Shown one piece after another: positions 58,381-64,000 of a stretch of DNA of 64,000 nt. Positions within the stretch are counted from its first letter, which is position 1, and each line of letters opens with the position of its first letter. The stretch spans positions 447,501 through 511,500 of the forward strand of contig JAOTOL010001524.1 in assembly GCA_034440575.1 (NCBI GenBank), read 5' to 3'. Position numbers and translations under genes: made by a program. The notes under the pieces were generated by a model. The model searched no databases and had not been told where the DNA came from. It saw only the letters and a program-made list of their open reading frames with translations. This stretch comes from Imbricaverruca yamaguchii (Eukaryota > Arthropoda > Thecostraca > Neoverrucidae).

Positions 58381-59366
58381 AAATTAGGTGGTCTAAGTCC
58401 AGATACAAAGTAAAAGTTCGCCTACGTTGCGAAAGAAAATGTCCAACCGCACAGACAATTTCGATCTAAGCTGGTAACAGAGGCCTCTATCAGGCGGAAC
58501 ACACACTCATTAATCAATTTCCTTTTAATCATGTCACATCTGAAGACATCAGAAGTCCTAGCGCAATGTTTGCCCAATGCGCCCCAAGGGGATGCTAGAT
58601 TAAACTCTCCCAGAATCAACGTATCACCTAGCATGCTTAAAATTAGTGGAGTGTCCTGGCGACCCATTGAGATTTTGCTATTTTATATTCGATATGCTTG
58701 AGAAGATGCATGTGGTTCAGCATGCCTTGTCCTGCGGTCAAGTTTGCAACAGGGCATTCCACTGGTATGTTATGAATACGTCTCGGGGACGACGGCCACA
58801 ATGAATTAGAAGCAGCAAACCTGGAAAATGTGATCCATTAAATGAATAAGCAAAAGCAAGTCAGGTGATGTCTAGGTAGTCTTAGGAATGCTCCCAAGGG
58901 GTATCGTTTGGAAGGCTCTGCATAAGAGTGGGCCAAGTGTCTCCCTCCGAGGTACAATAGAACAGACATTACTTCATCGTACTCCACAGTTCTGGGGAGT
59001 TATTTGTCCTGCCGGTGACTCATTTGCAGACATATGAGCCAAATATATTTATAGATGTAATACATTAAAACGCCTAAGCACAAAAAATCCTGCCGACTCC
59101 GTAGCATTGTTGATTAGTGTGAAAATCCTGTCGCGGGAAGGAGTGGGGACAGGACGAAGATTAATGAGGCATGTCCCCTCAGGGGTTCGTAAAGTGGCAT
59201 TGCATTATTCCACCTTCATTTGCGACTGCATTGTTTACAGGGGAGGGCCGCAAGAGTCCGACGCGTTGTCACGTATTGAGCCGTGGTATCCACGGCATCA
59301 AATTACCATTATTGACTCAACACATGCGACGCCCTCATTACGCATCCTGTAATGTGATAGCTGGGC
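58381..59366. other. intergenic, nothing recognisable
   Basis: No coding or repeat signal was seen. Confidence 0.4.
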
Positions 59367-60424
59367 CAGCGCCGGACTGTATCATCCACCAGCACCGGAC
59401 CATGTCATCCACCAGCACCGGACCATGTCATCCACCAGCACCGGACCATGTCATCCACCAGCGCCGGACCATGTCATCCACCAGCGCCGGACCATGTCAT
59501 CCACCAGCGCCGGACCATGTCATCCACCAGCGCCGGACCGTGTCATCCACCAGCACCGGACCGTGTCATCCACCAGCACCGGACCATGTCATCCACCAGC
59601 ACCGGACCGTGCCATCCACCAGCACCGAACCATGTCATCCGCCAGCACCGGACCGTGTCATCCACCAGCACCGGACCGTGTCATCCACCAGCACCGGACC
59701 ATGCCATCCACCAGCATCGGACCGTGCCATCCACCAGGACCGAACCATGTCATCCACCAGCATCGGACCATGTCATCCACCAGCGCAGGACCGTGCCATC
59801 CACCAGCATCGGACCGTGCCATCCACCAGCGCCGGACCGTGCCATCCACCAGCATCGGACCGTGCCATCCACCAGCATCGGACCGTGCCATCCACCAGCA
59901 CCGGACCATGTCATCCACCAGCACCGGACCGTGCCATCCACCAGCGCCGGACCGTGCCATCCACCAGCACCGGACCATGTCATCCACCAGCGCCGGACCG
60001 TGCCATCCACCAGCATCGGACCGTGCCATCCACCAGCGCCGGACCGTGCCATCCACCAGCATCGGACCGTGCCATCCACCAGCATCGGACCGTGCCATCC
60101 ACCAGCGCCGAACCATGTCATCCGCTAGCACCGGACCGTGCCATCCACCAGGCGAACCGTGCCATCCCCAGCACCGAACCATGTCATCCGCTAGCACCGG
60201 ACTGTATCATCCACCAGCACCGGACCGTGTCATCCACCAGCGCCGGACCGTGCCATCCACCAGCACCGGACCGTATCATCCACCAGCACCGGACCGTGTC
60301 ATCCACCAGCATCGAACCATGTCATCCACCAGCGCCGGACCGTGCCATCCACCAGCACCGGACCGTATCATCTACCAACACCGGGCTGTATCATCCACCA
60401 GCACCGGACCGTATCATCCACCAC
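59367..60424 (+). repeat. 23-bp minisatellite, about 46 copies
   Basis: The unit is caccggaccatgtcatccac + cag, with variable positions (caccgg/gccgg/catcgg, catg/cgtg, tcatcc/ccatcc). The unit is 23 bp and contains no stop in most frames, so frames of several hundred codons arise on both strands. A 423-codon frame starting at 59171 is one of these. Confidence 0.97.
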
Positions 60425-60754
60425 TCTTCTAAAACGACATGATATTGTGTGATGCATACGCACCGAAAGCCGTCTCTAATACCTTATAATGTGCTCGCAC
60501 CCGGGAACAAAACATGCTCTGCACAAGTTCCTAGGAGCTTTAATCGCGGTATTGCGGAGTTTTGGGATATAATGCGAGTAGTTTCTTTGTCTGGTGCTTC
60601 CTAACCTTCTGCAGGGCTATTTTTCCTTTCGCTCCGAAGACATGCCATTCCATCACCATTAAACATAGCATGCGGTATGTGCTATAACATTTTCTCCTTT
60701 ATTTCCTTGAGTAACGTAAGTCGCCCACTCTAAGTGGGAGCTCCTAGTCCAGGA
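60425..60754. other. intergenic, nothing recognisable
   Basis: No signal was seen. Confidence 0.4.
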
Positions 60755-60970
60755 GATCGATGCTGTGTCGTAGCACTGTTGACACTTGACAGAACTACTG
60801 CTGTGTTCAAAAATGTGCAATACGACACAGTCGCCCCAGATGTGGATGTTGTGTCGCAGCACTTCTGACGTTCGGCAGACCTGCTGCTCGTCCAAAAAGG
60901 TGCAATGCGGCGCAGTCTGTCCTTGATGTGGATGCTGTGCCGGAAGAACCGATAGAATGCGGCGTAGTAT
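60755..60970 (+). repeat. degenerate 88-bp tandem repeat, 2.5 copies
   Basis: Copies start near 60755, 60844 and 60930 with gatgtggatgttgtgtcg-type sequence and share caaaaaggtgcaatgcggcg-type blocks. Confidence 0.75.
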
Positions 60971-62949
60971 GCATATCCCACCTATCCCACGCTCTCATAG
61001 CAATATGTTATACGTAGTGCTCATATTTCTTTCATCCGGGTTGATTCTTTTGGGCTTACTTACAAACTCAGCTGTTTGATTCTGACTACTTTTGAATAGT
61101 CAATTGGCACAGGCGACTACACATGCTCTATGAGGTACAATAAAATGTCAACAGCTTGTGTGTATCGTGAGTACATTGGCCTAAGCGAATTCAGGTGAAT
61201 GGAATTACTTGAATAATATGTGCTTAGTTCTCGGGAAATGCCAATTTATCCTGTCTGAGCTGATCTTGGTGGAGGGTAAGAGGTCTGGGAGCACGGGACA
61301 GTAAGGGCATGGCCCGAACGCTGCCTACCGCGGACCTACCAATGTCGGCCCTTATCAACCTACACTTCCAACATAACCATATCTGGTTCCATGTCGTACA
61401 GCGTGGGATTCACTTTGTATCTGATCTTTAACAGCATCACCAGCCTACTTAAGAGTTCATGGTCCAATTGGCATTGCGCTCGGTGCGCTTCAGACAGAGT
61501 CGGCGATACGATCAGCTGAACCACGTGTGCGGTACGACGTCATGCCTTGCCTTGCGACCCACGTTTTGCACGTGGGTGCTTCTGCTCCAGAAGTCCAGAA
61601 GGCAAAAGCACTGACTTCTTCTGTGCAGAGATGATCCCGTTCTGTGCTGAAGCTGGGCATATGGTGCGAGCGTATCCTGTTCGCAGAGGCCTCGTCCGGG
61701 CGGCCGCACTGTTTTCACTCACATCATCGGCGGCCTATCGGCGGGAGGGTGAGCACGTTCGCCGGCGCCCTGTAAACACGCCATGTGTTGATGTTGCCCG
61801 GCGTACAAGCTAGCAAGCCCAGGCAAATTTTCGGCTGCCGACGCACCGAAAGCTGCGCAGGAGCGGCGCCTCTGAGCTTCCGTGACGAGCCGTAACGCGT
61901 GGCGGCGATTAGATTGTCGGACAGGACGCCTATCGATAACGCCCCGGGGCCGGGTCGTGCTATCGGCACCGGCCACGTCATAACCCGGCCGCGCCGGAGG
62001 TGAATCTCCAGAACTGGCGCGATTTCCGCTCAGTGCTGGCTAACGCTTGATAGCGAGGAGCAGGAGCACCGTGTTGGCCACGTAAAGCGCCAACTGGATA
62101 CGTTACGACTTGAGCAGCGGCGCGTTCATCTTGGCTGCAGCCAGGGTTTCTAGAAGTGGTGTAGATAGGGACGAATCGGGTGGCCGTCATTTAATCCTCA
62201 TGCCAAACGCATCAGCACATTGCGTTTGCATTCACGAGCTGAATTGTGGATTGCTTCTGACAAGGTCTGTTAATTCTGACAAAGTCCGACGAGGTCAAGT
62301 TAATTCATTTGTTTTCATCCAGGATCTTGTGCAATAAGAATTTCAAGAAATACATCAGAAAAGTTAGCGATGTCAAGACATCCGCTATTTTTGTTACTAA
62401 AAACTATCGGACACACCCAAAAAGGCACAGGCACTAGTTGGTCTGAACTCGACTATCGCTTTCCTAATCCTTTCGGCGTGTCCAATATCTACAACACACT
62501 CGCAACACCTGGGAAACATTCGCCAATCTAATCACCAATTTTACCGGAATATGTTGCATCGAATCGGCCGAAATATACCTGAGCATCCATAATTTACATC
62601 ACGAAACAACTCATTTTCGGTTAGTTGTTAGCGACTTGTGATTTAGAGCGCTTCGACCACGATATATGATCACTTAGCGTCCATAATGTTCACTTAGCAC
62701 GCCAGACTCCTATCAGTGGTTACTGAGGTGAGTATGTGGCATGAAATCCGATCGCTCTCAGGTGTCTGAATATGTTTCCAGAATGCATTATTTCCGAGTT
62801 ATCTCCTAGCACGTCGCGGTAAGTTAGACATCGCATCATATTTCCATCAAACAATATTCGCTTCTTTGAGAAGTTGGCAGGCACATGTCGTACCGTGAGG
62901 GTTGCTAGGTAGAGGGATCATTTCGGTCTATCATTGCCGCAGAGAAGGT
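60971..62949. other. intergenic; GC-rich patch at 61500-62150
   Basis: The patch at 61500-62150 is GC/CpG-rich with open frames on both strands but no recognisable protein. The remainder holds nothing I can identify. Confidence 0.35.
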
Positions 62950-63463
62950 ATTGGTGGATAGCGTGTGTGGTCGATACGGAGCCTACGCAGCGACACCTCA
63001 TTACTCCCCGGATCTGCGATAGCACAATGACCAGTCTCCAAGGTGAGGCTTTATTCGATGCTGCATATCGTTGGTCAGTCTCCTCCAAGTGCCCTGTCAC
63101 TTAACATTAATGTAGGATGCAATTTCAGAGATGTGGTCCCTGGTTGGAAGTTGTAAAACGTGTGTTGGAGTTTTTTGGGCTGCCCATTTAGCTGCGGAAT
63201 CGGCCGGCTCGGTACGGTATATTCCGACATGGCTTGGTATGCAGCGTAAACGAACGCTTCTCCAGTCTCGTTACAAAGTAGTAAGGCTTGACAGAATAGC
63301 GAGCAGAAGAGGATATGTGTCTGAGGGTCAAGCGACAGTCAAACTGTACCCCAAGGAACTTCGCGATTCGGTGTACAGGACTATATTTGCCATATAACTT
63401 CGTGTTCAGTTCTTTAGAGCACCGCCTGCAACATCTGTGCATTGCAACCATTTTATCTGTCAA
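62950..63463 (-). pseudogene. LINE reverse-transcriptase relic, minus strand
   Basis: On the minus strand, CCRRCSKELNTKLYGKYSPV and HRIAKFLGVQFDCRLTLRHI match the RT thumb of the better copy (FCRRRCCRNFTLLLYGEPIQ, FKFLGIYFDNRLLYREH). Further along the same strand NKASPWRLVIVLSQI matches TSPWRLISLASRI. Several frameshifts are present. Confidence 0.7.
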
Positions 63464-64000
63464 AATTCGAGCCTCCCTGACCGGGCTTTCGGTTCACAAA
63501 TTTGCGACCAATAGTGTGAACAGAACCGTATGCAGTCTGGTAGGAATCTGCTCTAATATCAAGACACTTGATGCCTCATGCAGTCTGAACTCGACTTTTG
63601 CAGTCTGAAGGATACTACTGCGCGCAGGGATGTAGACCTATGGTAGGCATGGTAGCTGGTATGCCCCACAAACATTGGCATTTCCAACCAGAAAATAGTA
63701 TGCTCATCAAACGTTCGGTAAAATAGCGCACCATGCCTCAACCCCCACATATTTATTCCCACTCGACGAGCTCAGGCAAGAACTTCAAATCCCCTCAGAT
63801 ATTTCTTTTTCTAGTTTTTTCTTCTAAGCGAACTTGATTTGTCATGCCAAAGTACTTCCTGTTATAAAGCTAGGACTTAGGCCACATGCATTTAGTGCGT
63901 GACTAAGCATGCAGGTTAAACAAGGAGGCAGAAAGGGAGCTTGAAGAGGCCGTCACCGTAGACGTTACTGCACCTGCCAAGGCTGCATGAAGTATCGGCG
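63464..64000. other. intergenic, nothing recognisable
   Basis: No feature I can support. Confidence 0.4.

Noticed and set aside
59171..60442. A 423-codon frame and several overlapping long frames on both strands
   Set aside because: They are made by a 23-bp tandem repeat that contains no stops. Residues follow the DNA period, three frames are open at once, and there is no start context or splice support.
61719..61981. Overlapping minus-strand frames in a GC-rich patch
   Set aside because: Two overlapping frames with no recognisable motifs are explained by base composition.

Overview
The window is animal nuclear DNA: the only substantial gene is split by GT-AG introns, and the rest is packed with non-LTR retrotransposon relics, tRNA-derived SINEs and minisatellites. 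The retroelement types and compact, GC-rich exons suggest an arthropod (crustacean or chelicerate). This is an inference, and I cannot name a species.

Positions 516-20749 (+) carry the 3' two thirds of the ASPM / abnormal spindle gene. Eleven exons can be read. They join in frame and total 6654 nt, about 2217 codons plus stop. They encode two calponin-homology regions (exons 1-6), one giant 4632-nt exon with almost 60 IQ motifs (6983-11614), two short exons with further IQ motifs, and the conserved C-terminal helical tail ending at 20749. The N-terminal part lies upstream of the window. Exon numbers below are local to the window.

The introns are unusual. A broken copy of the start of exon 2 lies in intron 1 beside a 260-bp direct repeat. 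Intron 8 holds a 44-bp minisatellite that copies the exon 9 splice junction and carries about 22 CACGTG boxes. That array is interrupted by an 801-bp hAT-like element with a perfect 8-bp target duplication. Small retroposons with clear target duplications sit in introns 5, 6 and 7.

From 20750 to 64000 I find no gene I can name. The region holds at least seven relics of one EN-RT-RNase H LINE lineage (I/Jockey group). The best copy is 29416-34010, with one nonsense codon and about three frameshifts. There is also a CR1/L2-like LINE fragment (42020-42890), an inverted pair of a tRNA-derived SINE (42935-43235 and 45700-45990), and minisatellites with units of 61, 104, 69, 58 and 23 bp.

The most interesting signal is a short 3'-terminal hairpin. 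It appears, with changed but still paired stems, at the end of the LINE, of three SINE types with different tRNA-like heads, and of stand-alone 56-58-bp insertions flanked by target duplications. This suggests one reverse transcriptase mobilising a whole set of parasites, the smallest little more than the recognition hairpin.
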